A stretch of 64,000 nucleotides of DNA, from NCBI GenBank assembly GCA_946965045.2, contig OX337233.1, forward strand, positions 2,170,001 to 2,234,000. Reading direction: 5' to 3'. The notes under the pieces were generated by a model that did no database searches, was not told the origin of the DNA, and saw only the letters and a program-made list of their open reading frames with translations. Positions within the stretch are counted from its first letter, which is position 1. Each line of letters opens with the position of its first letter. Origin of the DNA: Epithemia pelagica. Its lineage: Eukaryota > Bacillariophyta > Bacillariophyceae > Surirellales > Surirellaceae. Shown here piece after piece: positions 44,622 through 56,500 of the stretch. The translations under genes and the position numbers were made by a program.

Positions 44622-45692
44622 ATGTCCAGCTCGGCAAAATCAGGAGACGGACCCACCACCGCGACAGGGACAAGTCGAGGGTTTGGTGGGAAAGGACGCC
44701 GTGGAGGCTCCAGCGCAGGAAAGTCGGGTGGAGGAAGCGGAGGAACCAGTCGGTCCTATCCTCGTGGCGTCGGTCTCGATTTCCGAAAGTTGGCCGGTCT
44801 TACCCTGCTCGGTTATATCGATCATCATGGTACGTATCCTTTCTGCTGTATTTGTGGAGGTATAGGTATGAGCGATTTCCATGGATTTGATTTTGCCCTC
44901 GTTGCATGGACGGTCCTGCCCAGATTGACCACAATAGCCTTCTGACTGACAGCTTGTGACTATTAAACCGTGCTGGCTTTTTGTGACACTTACCAACGCT
45001 GGACAGGAGTCCAAGTTCGTCCCGAAGCTCCTCCTTCAGAGCTTGCAGTTGCAGTAGCACGTCATTTTGAGCATGTGGAAGTTGATGAAGAAGAATGCAT
45101 TGGGGGATTCTTGGAACGCCTCGAAAAGGGCACCAGCGTCTTGCCAACAGATTATTCACGCAAAACAGCCTTTTTCGATGGCCACGACCAGTCTCAAGCA
45201 CAACGGAAACGTCGCCGCTCCAAGTGGGCTGCTCGACAAGGTGAACAAGTGGCAGCTAAAGTGACGCGCACAGATGAAAATGGCAGCTGGATTCTGGCAT
45301 CGGTTCAACGCTTCTACAGCGACACCGAAACCTACGACGTCCAAGACGAAGATGACACATCTAAGCTCATTCGCTTGCCGTGGTCTCATGTCATGCGATT
45401 GTCCACGGGAACAGAAGGCTGTTTTCAAAAGGATACGGATTGTATGGCCATCTTTCCAGAAACAACCTCGTTTTATCGGGCCAAAGTGAGCAAGTCTCCA
45501 GTCTGGAAGATTGATCGGTCGGGAAACCCTATGGTGAAGGAAATCATTGTCCAATTTGAAGACGACGAAGATAACCAAGGACGCACCCCGCATCGCCGCG
45601 TTCCTAGTCGCTATGTCATTCCCATTCCGCAAGATTACTTTTACGATGAAGGTGAGGAAATTGAGCTGGCGGCTACCGCTGGCACCAAATAG
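44622..45692 (+). CDS. SGF29: SAP30-like Sin3-binding segment fused to SGF29 tandem-Tudor domain, two exons
   Basis: Exons 44622-44829 and 45007-45692 (177-bp intron) give 297 residues. After a Gly/Ser-rich start, residues about 54-105 (FRKLAGLTLLGYIDHHG/VQVRP ... ELAVAVARHF ... VDEEECIGGFL) match the SAP30 Sin3-interaction domain; the splice reconstitutes it in frame. Residues about 147-285 are the SGF29 C-terminal domain (GEQVAAKVT, WILASVQRFY, YDVQDEDD, CMAIFPETTSFYRAKV, VQFEDDE, RRVPSRYVIPIP). The aromatic residues that cage trimethyl-lysine 4 of histone H3 appear present. SGF29 targets SAGA acetyltransferase; SAP30 belongs to Sin3 deacetylase complexes. Having both in one small protein is notable. 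A longer reading of exon 2 meets a stop, which supports the acceptor at 45006. Confidence 0.83.
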
Positions 45693-45862
45693 CTTCAAGT
45701 CGATGATACCAAGTCAAAGTGTGGTGAGGAAGAAGACGGACAGAAGGTATCTCAATTAGCGTTATAAGGGGATGACAATTATAGTTGTTCTGTTTCCGAA
45801 CATACAGTATGTACAAACTGATTGGCTTCAGCATAAACTTCGAGTGACGTGGGTACCAGCAG

Positions 45863-47013
45863 CTATGCATTCTCTGCTGTCGATCCATAGGATGGACTTC
45901 CTTTCAACAGTGACATTACTTCTGACCCTCTTGGGCGGTTGGTGTTTGATGAAGCAGATCCCAGAGAGTCAACCCTTTTTATTGATGACCCAGATGACAC
46001 GAGCGGTGGTGTCCCTTTCTTCCCCGATGATCCCTCTTCAGGAGGGTGCGGATGTGGAGACGTTCGATCTGCCTTGTGCGGATTTGGATTCATGATAAAC
46101 AAGAAAGTCACCGCCGGTGCCAGTTCCAAAATTCCATAGTTGACCCACCAGTAAACTTTTTCAGGGGGAGCAATCACAATCCGAGCAAAGACCACTGTGT
46201 GTCCGGCAAAAACTAGCAGGCACAGAATCGTACACACATACAATCGAATCACCAAGGGCCGATGATTGGACAGACTGGGTCTCAGTAATATCCACAACTG
46301 TGGGCAGAGGTAGGCTATTGCTCCAAACAAAGCCGCATAAATACAGCAGAGGAGTGCATAGAGAAGAACCGAGGCGACGCTATTGAAGAGCTCTAAAACA
46401 ATCAAGCCGCTGTAGACAATGTATGCAGTGGCTTGAATGACAAAACTTGCTTCTGTACCAGAAAAAGTCCCTGCAGCACTCCCAACCAACTGCACAAAAA
46501 ACATAACCATCAACGTCCAGGCAGTACAAAAAATCATCTCAGGCAATGTGTCACCAACAAACTGAAGCCATAATGGATGAGTCCATATCATTATTGGCAT
46601 AGAAATCAATCTCGATGTAGTTGCCAGAAGCAAAAGACGGCGAAACTGATTGATGCACATGTCACAGTGAGAAGAGAATGGTTAGAGTTTCGATGGGAGT
46701 GCGACCAAGCAAATGGAGAGAAACATACTGTACATCGGGTTCGATCGGCTTGGGAAACCGCTTCTGCTCCGCCATGTTCGACATCTGCTGCCTCCCGAGA
46801 TCTCAGGATTTTACTTTCTCTAAAAACCTGCCATGTTAGAACAGACGAAGCAAGAAAGAAGGCTAACCATAAAATACTCCATGATATCATATAGTCTTCG
46901 CGTGGAGTGACACGAATATGAACCGTTGATATGATGGTAGTTGCGTTGACATCATGCCTCCATGCTGTGAATGTTTGGTCAGTATCTGCGGTTTTGTCGC
47001 TCAGTTCAATCAT
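45863..47013 (-). CDS. THH1/TOM1/TOM3-type seven-helix membrane protein, two exons
   Basis: Exons 47013-46729 and 46645-45863 (83-bp intron) give 355 residues. At least seven hydrophobic spans are visible, beginning near residue 43 (WSILWLAFFLASSVLTW) and ending with a span in the WVNYGILELAPAVTFLFIMNP block. That last block, with the preceding helices, resembles the DUF1084 family of plant THH1/TOM1/TOM3. The C-terminal ~75 residues are Ser/Pro-rich and probably cytoplasmic. Plant relatives are tonoplast/endomembrane proteins recruited by tobamoviruses for RNA replication; their native role is unclear. The splice joins RTRCT to FRRLLLLATT in frame. A GPCR-like origin is an alternative reading. 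Confidence 0.68.
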
Positions 47014-47100
47014 TGTTACTGCAAGACCACATTAGATCAGATTTGAATGCGATGGTGATACTTCGAACTACAATATGCCTTTTCGGTGTGAGTGTGAATG

Positions 47101-47130
47101 CGAGGGGCGAGGGGCGAGGGGCGAGGGGCG
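47101..47130 (+). repeat. Tandem CGAGGGG array
   Basis: Four consecutive exact copies of the 7-mer CGAGGGG plus two bases. It is a short minisatellite near the 5' end of the THH1/TOM1-like gene and could form G-quadruplex on the plus strand. Confidence 0.9.
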
Positions 47131-47574
47131 AAAAATAATGGTCTAAAGGAGAGTGTGAAATCTGACAACTACGGATACTCCACCTGGTAGTGGCTCTACT
47201 ACCTTGAAGATAATCGATTAGACTCTTGCTCTACTCTAGAGACTCTAATTAGAGAGATCTACTCTGTTGTAATGAGCTCTACTTTCCGTATGTAGAGTGA
47301 TTAGAGAAAAGCTTGGTGCTAGATAGACAGAGGTAGATCTACTAGTAGAGAGCTCTAACTGTCCGATTCGGCGGGTGCATAACTTCTGTCATCCATCCGA
47401 CATTTTTCTTTTTTCATTTTAGTTTTTACTTGAAATTATAACTCAGTTTTTTTCTCTAAAAGCAGTAATTATAACGTCCATAGCAACTGTCATAACTGGC
47501 TTCGCGCGCTTCGCCTTGGCTTTGGCTTGATACGGAGCACGACGCGAAGAAATCCCACACAAGGATGAACAGTG

Positions 47575-48710
47575 AACACACACGTGAAACAGAAAAAACA
47601 TGCACAAACACAAGACAAGTGGCAATGGCCCACAACAAGGAAAGCTCTTAGTACATTGACTGCAACTAAAATACAAGCATAGTCAACTCTATATGTATCT
47701 AGGTACTCCTCCTATTTGTTTAGGCTTCCTGGCCCTATCCATTGTATTCTGTCCTTCCTTAGACTCTGATGTCGTCCACACACTGGTTGATTGTCATCTT
47801 GTCATTTTTCATCCTTCTTCTCATTCGGTTGATTGCCGCGTTTACTGATGATCCAGGGGGTAGATCTTGACAGTAGTATTCATGCTATGGTCATTCATTT
47901 TGCTGGACTGTTCGATTTTGTTGCAGCCCCATTGTCATTTCTTGTGGTTCGTCGAAAAGTGAGAAGTGAGACGATTCATGGCACAAAATACGAGGCGAGG
48001 CCGGCGTTCAGATTTCAACGATCGAAGGCAGGCTGACGATTTGACATGGCAGGCGCTTTGGAAAAAAAACAAGAGGCCAAAGTTGGGCAACGTACGAAGG
48101 ACAGAAAATATACACCTCTTGAATCGTTCCCGTAGAGCCCAGATTGGGTGCGATTGGGGGGGTACCTTTGTTCGTCCGTCATCCGAAAGGAAAAAATTGT
48201 CTCGTATTTTTTCCCAAAGCGCCAGCCGGGTGATATCGCCAGCCTCCCTTCGACCGTTCGAAATCGACGCGCCGGTCACGCCTTGTATTGCTAGCACAAG
48301 GGCCAAGAATCGTCTCACTTTTCGTGTAACACCACAAAAGACGACCATGAGCACACCAAAAACCAAAAGAAAACCATCCAGCCGAACAAACGACCACAGA
48401 GACAACTTTGTGGTCAAAACCATCCACGTAGATCACAGGTGAAGGCGGAATGCATCAAAGGAAGGATGACAACATGAAACATGACAATCAACCACTGCAA
48501 TGAACAATCAACCACTGCGCAATGATGAAGCCAAGGTTTGACAGCGTCATCATGGGGTATATAAGCCCAGGAAGCAGGAAGCCTAAACTAGTAGTGGACT
48601 ATGCTTTTATATTTCCCATAGACAAAGTGCCAGGAGCTTGTGTTGATACTCCTAGAGGTGCATTGCACCATGTGCCATGTGTGTGTATTTCATGGTTTGG
48701 TGTGTGTGTG
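47575..48710. repeat. Large degenerate inverted repeat (palindrome) centred near 48,140
   Basis: Matching words occur in opposite orientation at constant mirror positions: GGCGCTTTG (48052) with CAAAGCGCC (48215); AGTGAGACGATTC (47965) with its complement (48307); GGTTGATTGTCAT (47785) with its complement (48481); GTTTAGGCTTCCTG (47718) with its complement (48575); AAGCATAGTC (47675) with its complement (48597); AAGCTC (47642) with GAGCTT (48634). All pairs share a midpoint of 48,138-48,153, so arms of roughly 500 bp face each other across a loop near 48,100-48,180. Arm identity is perhaps 60-75% by eye. It is a foldback element or an old inverted duplication able to make a long hairpin RNA. 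Confidence 0.8.
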
Positions 48711-49795
48711 TGATGATTCCGTGAAGCTTGATCCACTACTGCGTAAAGAGTACTGGCTTCGGAAATAGTATAGACTATAGAGTACAAAATGGGCTTGTAA
48801 ATTTCTTTGTCCATGTCTCGTCACGTCTCACGGCCCACGCGGTTCGTGCATGAGCGCAAGCGGCTACACAATAGGCGGACGTTAAATAATCAGAAAACCG
48901 AAACAGCAAAGAGTGTGAAGGTGCAAAATCAAAAGAAATTTGACAGAAATAATTTTTACATTTTTCAGGAAAATTTGGGAATAACCGTATGGACAGCAGA
49001 CGGGAGGTACCCCCGCAATCGGAGGGAAAAAATAATGATCTGCGGTGTACGAGTACAATAGGCTTTAGTAGCGTAGCTCTGAGTTCTGAGGCTAAATACA
49101 GTAGGAGTACAATAGAAGGCCTCTGGTTAGTCTAGCTACTCCTAGCTAGTACCTCGAGTAGATCTTGCCGTGAAAACGAACGGGACCCCCTATCAGAAAT
49201 CAGAAGTGCATGTGTTTGTGTTCCTCATTAAAGAACACGCAATGATAAAAACTGTTACGTCATGATTCGTTATACCTTCCTACCGTAACCGTAGATGAAA
49301 GTAAAGGCATAAAGGCGTACCGAAAGAAAAGAGAAGCAGAGAGGATCACGAATACTCGTACCGAATACGAGTACGGTACGAGAAGGAGTGTTGTAAGAGT
49401 AGTGTACTCGTAGGCTAATAACGTACTCGTACCAATAGCATGATATTTCATAATATATTGTCCTCTTATTAAAGCCCATGTCGGGCAAAGAGTCTATAGC
49501 GCGTCCTTCAGCCATATTCTCCACACTACGATTATCAGTACGAGTACGAACCACACAGTATGGGTCATCGACCCCTTCGGTTTTCTCTGTTTGAAGCCAA
49601 GAGTAAGAGTGCGAAGGTGCGGAACGTGGGGCATTTTGTCTCTGACCAGTAACCAGTAAGCCCAACGACCAACACGCCCACAGCCTGCACTCTATGCACT
49701 CTGGGACGCACTCTGCAATTCTCTCAAAAAAAGAAACACGACGAGGCAAAACAACTCTTAATTTTCTGCCATAGATACGAGGGGATCCAACAACG

Positions 49796-51059
49796 ATGAA
49801 CACAGATCAAGCTCGTCTTCAGAAGATGATGGATGCCGCAAGTGCGTTGACTGTGCTCGCTGAAGACAATGGAGGAAAGAACGATACGAAAACTTCGGAG
49901 ATCAAGACCGATGAAGCCTCATCTGAACAAAGCAAAGAACAGCAGAAGAGGCGCTACCTGCCAGATCACAAGAAGCCCGATGCAGCCCCCACATTTCCTG
50001 AAAAGGTGAGCCTACTGATGATGTGACTTGCAACAAGCTTTCTCTCGAATGTGAGACGATTGGCGCAAAGTTGATTCTTTGGCTAAGTTGGATCCATTGA
50101 TGTTTGGGCGTGATTGCGCGTAGTGTTTCGTGTGATGTAGAAATTCGCGCAGAAACACTACCATGTTGAACGTGAAAGAACTTGCTGATAAAAACTCAAC
50201 ATGTCATGCCATTTGTCGCGACACTCTAAACTTTTTTTTCTTCTTTTCCATCTGATGCTTTATCATTCAGCTCATGGCGATGATGCGCTATGCTGAATCA
50301 CAAGGAGACAGCTTTTGTGTAAGATGGCTTGAGGACGGGAAGTCGTTCATAATAGATGATTCAGATACATTCACCAAAAAAGTGGTTCCGCAATACTTCA
50401 AACCCACAAAATTCTCAAGCTTCACCAGGAAGTTGTACCGTTGGGGTTTTCGTCAGTTAAACCGGGGGATGGGTCAGGATGACCCTGTGATTTTTGGAAA
50501 TGTTTACTTTCAACGGAATAAGCCAGAGCTCATGGCCAAAATGAAGAGTACGACAGCGGCTGCAACCCGGAAAGCCGAGGAAGAGATTGCTCTTTCCAAA
50601 TCCAATTCGGTTGTTTGCGGAATGAAAAGACCAGCTGAAATTGGACAAATTGAACTACAACAGCAGCTCTTATTGAGTGAACTTTTGAGGAAAAAGGGAA
50701 ACTACGAAAACCCGGCCTCGACGTTTGTTCCTTCTGTTACACCGGCTCATTCCGCTCATGTTTATCCGTCATCCGTTGCCCCCATGGGCAATCAAAGGCG
50801 ACCAGTGTTAAATGCTCATGATCTCTCCCTGACGAAGATGATGTATCCAAGCGCAAATCTCACGCTGAATTCGCCGCGTTACTTGTCTCCAGCCCGGGAT
50901 ACATCGCTACTGAGCCAGTTCATTCCACGAAACACTGTGAATCCAGTCGTTGGCATGCCAAGTCTCACGGGGCCACCTCAAAGCTTGCAATTCACACCGA
51001 CTGCCGCTACAACTGCTGAGATTGTCAATGCTGCTATTCAAGCTTTGAAGAATGCATGA
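49796..51059 (+). CDS. Heat-shock factor-type transcription factor, two exons
   Basis: Exons 49796-50005 and 50271-51059 (265-bp intron) give 332 residues. The HSF DNA-binding domain spans about 67-165 (FPEKLMAMMRYAESQ, FCVRWLEDGKSFIIDD, VVPQYFKPTKFSSFTRKLYRWGFRQLN), with the recognition helix KFSSFTRKLYRWGF intact. The intron after FPEK is in frame. Beyond the domain lie a short helical segment (ELQQQLLLSELLRKK), which may serve as the oligomerisation coil, and a Pro/Ser/Thr-rich tail ending in AEIVNAAIQALKNA. HSF genes are greatly expanded in diatoms, where most members regulate targets other than heat shock. The insert sizes here are typical of that expanded group. Confidence 0.92.
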
Positions 51060-51542
51060 ACTGGCGACCGCTTGCCTCCGCCATCACCAGTTTTTAATCA
51101 CCCAAGGACCTAACTTTTTTTACAACGAGGGACAGAGGTTATGTACGAAATAGAGAAATCCACATCGCTTTTGATATAATGTCCCGGCACTCACCAACTA
51201 TCGCATCGCATCTGATCGAAAAGCTGACTTGCGCACCGGACCTTTTGCAGCTTTTCTGCTGACACATCCATTTTCTATTCTAAATATTATATATTAGTAC
51301 TTCTTGTTTTTCTGATGTCTCTTGGGTCCGGTTCCGAGCTTCGAGAGTACCCGTACTTCAGTTCGCTTTCATAGTAGCGCTCCCAGTAATGGTAAGTGTT
51401 GCAGGTTGCAGAGGTATACTTCATCATTCATCAATATGCTTCTCTCTTCCAGTCTACGTTCTACTTTCCCGTGTCTACCTACCAACCTACCTAGAGCCTA
51501 GGTAGAGCGGTAGATCGTCCATTTGGAATTTGGACTTTGGAC

Positions 51543-52182
51543 TAGTGCGTTCAAACTTAGGTAACAGAAATTGGAGTGTAGTTTCTTCCCTAAGTTTAGG
51601 TAAACTTAGGTAATGAAATTTAGGTAGTTTAGGTGGCTACCAGTTCCGCCATCTATGGTGACTTAGTTCACATCGTAATGACACCGTACAAATCCTTGTC
51701 ATCTTCCTCCGGGCCTGTTCATTTGTTTGTTTGTGGTAAGTATATCTTACCTTCATCAAGTATCTGAGATTAAGGCCAACTCTCAAGCCTCAAGCAAACA
51801 TCAGCCTTGTCTTGCCCATGCATATGTTACGGAGGTAACTCCACACATTATTTTTCATGGGTTTGCAATACGCTCAACTGAGATCCCACCAGTTGACTGA
51901 TCGACAGTAGAGGTTCAATCACAAGGTTGTACAGTTGCGATAGTGGCTCAATGCTGAGGAAGATCATCCGCCCTGTGTGTCCACCTGTACTGACTCACCA
52001 TTGCAACAATCAAGCTGCGTTCACTGTTCAACCCGGCGTCACATAGTATGGTAGCATCCATAGTTTCTTGGAGAGGACCTACCTAAACTTTGGTGGGCAC
52101 TTTCGGCGTCGTGAAAGATAGGCAAAACTTAGGTGCCTAAATTTAGGGGATGAAGTTTAGGAAATGAAACTTGAACGCACTA
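51543..52182. mobile_element. hAT-type MITE with perfect 8-bp target-site duplication
   Basis: 640 bp with inverted ends TAGTGCGTTCAA (51543-51554) and its complement (52171-52182), which fit the hAT terminal consensus YARNG. Directly outside lie identical 8-mers CTTTGGAC (51535-51542 and 52183-52190). Subterminal repeats of AACTTAGGT and CCTAAATTTAGG type cluster near both ends, as expected for transposase binding. There is no coding capacity. Confidence 0.88.
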
Positions 52183-52320
52183 CTTTGGACCAGTGAGCGT
52201 TCGACTGACCACTGACCACCGATGACCCGGGATCCGATGCCTGTTGTCTGATTGGTGGAACTCAGCGACTGATCAATCACGTACACGCCGCAGCTGCCGC
52301 GCACCTACCTACTACGGTTA

Positions 52321-52769
52321 CCTACCTACCGTAGTTTGCGCATTCCTGTCCCCCCTATAGTCCTGTCCCCCCCACTCCCCTTAGACGTACATGGCCCCCT
52401 AACTTTTTATCTGTAGGCTCTTTCTGGGCTTATGGGTTACCCCCACATTCCTCACGTTCCGAGCTTTCTATCGCACTGCCTGACATTACATGGGAGTGAA
52501 TCAAAGAGGAGAAACAAGAGATGAAGCATGATGGGTATTATGATTAGGGTTAAGGCTACGCATTGAAGCACGGTCTTTCCCCTGACTGGAATTGTGCGAC
52601 CAAACCTTATCTACAACCCCGAGGTTGAAAATTAATTTACTAGGAAATTAATTGTTTTGTGTGAATGGAATCTTAAGAAAAATTATCAAAAATTGCGTAG
52701 TCCTGTCCCCCTCCTCTTAATTTTTGTACATTCCGGGGGGACAGGAATCCGCAAATTACGGTAGGTAGG
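52321..52769. mobile_element. PIF/Harbinger-type MITE with 3-bp TTA duplication
   Basis: 449 bp with 35-bp inverted ends (52321-52355 and 52735-52769) that match at 33 of 35 positions and start CCTACCTACCGTA. Both sides are flanked by TTA (52318-52320 and 52770-52772), the TWA target typical of PIF/Harbinger. A TCCTGTCCCCC motif is repeated inside each end. Non-coding. Confidence 0.85.
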
Positions 52770-53533
52770 TTAGGCAACGTCGACCGACTTGAGCATCTGG
52801 CATCTGATATGTCGATTGTCGATGGTATGATATATTACTCCTATTATGTACTTGTACTTGGTCAGATGATTACAGATTGCCTTCCCCCCGACCCGAGGCT
52901 TGCCCGAGTGCCGGAGTCCCTATTCCTATTCCCTATTCCCTATTATTTTCTGTGCAATAGGAGCCCTTGGTTACCAAATCAGAGGCCCGTGCTGCGAAGG
53001 ACCATACCCGCGCGCAATCGGAATTCCTCTGATTCTATATATGTCCAAACAGTACTAGCGTTTTTAGTTAAGTATAAGCACTGTCTTAGAGAAAAAATTC
53101 TGTTGGAAATCCAACGGTTTCATATCTCAATAACTAAACCATAGAATTTTCTAAAAATTGTTTCGTTGGAAAGATCATATTCAAATTGTTACAGTTGCAA
53201 TCTCTTTAGATCGTGAGAAACGATTCAACGTACCCAAAAATGCCGACATTGCACTGACCCGTTTTATGAGAATGATTCTACACGACCAGTCACACCCCGC
53301 GCGACGAGAACATAAAAAACTTTCATGGCTGAATACAATATAAATGGTATCAATCGCATATCAATCGACGTTGAATCGTCTGTTTCAAAATTTTGGCATG
53401 AAATTTCTGTTTGCAACAAGATTCAACGACACTCATTCATGTCATCTTTCATCGATCCCCTTGCCGAAGCCCCGTAGATAGTTGTTATCTCTTCGTAACT
53501 TACTTTTCCGTAGATACTGTCACCATTGTCACC

Positions 53534-56500
53534 ATGAGTCCGAAGAAATTCAAGCGTAAACCTCCTCCCCCTCGTCCTAGGAAGATGCCTCAACTCGTCT
53601 CTCCTAGACATCAAAATCCGAAAGACCGCCTTGATGCCATTCGAAAACTCCACCAAAACATCCCTCGTAGAACACCGTCCCCAAGAAAACAACGTCCTAC
53701 AACAACAACTGGTTCCACGGCTACGAAAGGGGTTAATCTGGCAGAGGCTTTCTTTTCGACGCCTGATTACGAGCGTATTCGAGACCTATCTCCTTCTCCT
53801 AACCTACAAACACGTCAAGTTCGTAAAACCACTGGCGTACCCATCTACATGAGCAGCAATGAACGTGACCGCATTGCTAGATTAATGATTGAGTTCGCGG
53901 AAGACGACACCAAGCCGTGCTCCGTATTCGGAAGTCAACGATCTGAACTATTTCGCGCTTTTTATTTCTGTGGCAACTGCCTTCTTGCCGACAGACAGGA
54001 AGAATCAAATCCTAAAGTGCCAGTGAACCGCCGTGCTGAAAATGGCACTTACACATGCCAAGCAGCCCACACTGATTTTGGTTTTCCCACTCATCGGCTT
54101 GATGACGAAGAAGAAGAAGATGAAGAAGCAGATCCAAGCAAAAAGAAATCGTACAAGGCCAACACTGTGCAGACGACGTCAGACAAATCATCTAATGGCC
54201 CTTCCACCGTCAACACCGTACAACCGTTGTCTAGTCGTAACACCGTTGTCACTGTCGCCGATAATGAAGAAAAAGAAGATGGTTCCTCGTCGTCGGAAGA
54301 CAATTTTTCACCATCGGACTCTGAAGAAGAACGGGAGATGAACTCGCATATTTGCCGTCCATGTACGACTGCCTCTGTTGGTACTCAAACTACCCAAACA
54401 ATGAATCCCATGATGTTTCGCAATGTTGAAGGAGACAACTCAACGACAACATCCGAACAAGAAACCATGCAAGCAGCCAAGATTCGTCAACTTCAATTCT
54501 CCAATGACACTCTTAAGCAAACGGTCAGAGAACTGAGACTCGAGAATAGGGAGTTACTACGTTCAATGAAAGCACATGAGATCAAGATAAGGTCGAAGGA
54601 CGACAAGATTCGCCGGTTACGAAAGGAAATGGATGATCTTGTTCGGAAATTTGGGAACGTTCCTAAATCATGTACCGACACCAAGAAATCCAAGGTCATA
54701 GTGAAACACATCAAGCGTGTAATCAAACGCACAGTATGCAGGCACGCAAGCAATAGTCATCGCAGTAAAACTTTCTTCAAATTACTCGCGGAAATGCTGC
54801 TACAAGACAACATACACGATTGGCAGCTAAGAGACACTATCATTACGGTGTTTCGGAAATACATGCGAAAGCACGTGTTCACGCCCCATCGTATTCTAAA
54901 AGAAATGGATCTGTCTGGTGGCACAGCCAACTTCGAGTCTATCGAAATCCTACGTCGAGTGGAGAACAATGGCAGACGATACATGCACACAATGCTACCT
55001 AGCACCTCCTCTATGCAACGGTACGCCGACTGTGTTGAACGACTTGGCCAACACATCATTCCATTCCACTCCATTCGCAACTCGGTGGACGACTGTGAAG
55101 GATTTTATTTCCGCGTTGCAGACATCATGAGAGAGATTCTGAAATCGGGGAATCTTTTGGACAGCGTCGCCAAGATTCGAAATATCCTTCTCTCTCAAAG
55201 CCTGGATGGAGCAACACTTTCCAAGAACCTTAATCATACCTTGTGCGGAATTAAATTCAACGATCGAAGCAATCCACTTCGTCGTTCAAGACATGCTGTC
55301 TTTCCAGTAGTTTGCATCATTGGAGGAGAGACAAAACTTCGTGTCCGCGGGCTTTTCTCGAGAGTGATTAAGGAAGGAACTGAGGCGGCATTGCAAGTCC
55401 TTGTGAAGAAATATGGCATCAAGCCTGTTATTCTTGCATTCAACAGTGATATGAGCTGTGAATGGAAGATTGCAGATTGTGGGGGCGCTGCCAAAAACAC
55501 AATCTACCCCTGTACCAAGTGCTGTTGGACGAGTGAGGACTTGCACACTCGTTCTCAAAAACCATATGGTTGCAATTGGTGTGTCAAAATGGGACACACC
55601 CGAATCCCTGGTTGGAGATGTCGCCATTCACGCATGTGTAATCCAAAACACTTAGAGAAACTCAAAGAAGAAATGGACGACTTTGAGAAATCGATGCCAG
55701 CCATTGGGAAAGCTGTCCAGGAGATGTGGGACAAGTCTGAAATAAAGGTGACAGCGGACCCGAGACTAGAACCAACTCCAGCACAAACAAAGAACATTCG
55801 CTCGATCCACTTTGATGTTACAAAGTGTTCCAGGCAATCGCGGTCAAAGTACAATACCTACATCACAGGTGACATGCAACTACGAGAAATGGATGTGGGG
55901 GGGCCTCTGGTGGAACGTCAACGTAGATTACAGATTCAACTTGGTAGAGAGTGGATGTACAAGGACTCCTTGCTTTGTCGAGAAAAGCACGGAAAAGGAG
56001 GTGCGAACACGGCTCTTGTTATGATGATGTCGGTATTACCTTGTATTCTCCACATGGAGATACGAGTCGGAGTCAAGATGTTGTCGTTACTGTTCAAGGA
56101 AGGTCTGACTCGAGCGAAGATGGACGAACTGGAATGGATGGACGTTTCCAAACGAGGGGGTGTTGGACCACGATGCAATCATTTCATTGACACTCTTCGG
56201 CATATCTCAAATACGAAAATACAGGGCACAAGAGATCGACCGGCCCAAACCAAAATCCCATTTGATAAGCAAACTAACTCGTTGGGGATCCTGAAATACA
56301 ACAACGTTCAGATCAGGAAGTTTTTGGAGAACATAGATCTGTTGATTGAGAAGTGCATCGTAAAAGAAGATGATGTGGCTCTCTGGAAGTCGTCCATTGA
56401 GCAATATCGTAAGGCAATGACGATCGTTCGTAGGAGGCATCGGTTGTCCTCCTCCGAAATATGGGATTTTCAACGACACTCTGACTTTTTCTTTCGCGAC

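Larger units (their letters stand above)
47014..49795. other. 2.8-kb gene-poor region with repeats
   Basis: No gene is supported. Contents: a CGAGGGG tandem array (47101-47130), a CTCTA/TAGAG-rich stretch (about 47180-47360), a large degenerate palindrome (about 47575-48710) and a TACTCGTA/TACGAGTA cluster (about 49340-49545). Open frames of up to 177 codons on both strands lie within these repeats and are not protein-like. Confidence 0.55.
51060..53533. other. Repeat-rich intergenic region with two MITEs
   Basis: Between HSF and the transposase-like gene. It holds two MITEs (51543-52182 and 52321-52769) and the left end of a candidate large transposon (52958). No gene apart from these features is supported. 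Confidence 0.6.

Noticed and set aside
44970-45006. Upstream extension of the SGF29 second exon
   Set aside because: A stop codon lies at 44964-44966 and no acceptor precedes it; the acceptor at 45005-45006 gives the correct phase.
47935-48442. Overlapping 158- and 162-codon frames on opposite strands
   Set aside because: They lie within the arms of the palindrome, which explains mirrored open frames without coding.
49270-49803. 177-codon minus-strand frame
   Set aside because: Rich in simple repeats and overlapping the HSF start; no protein features.
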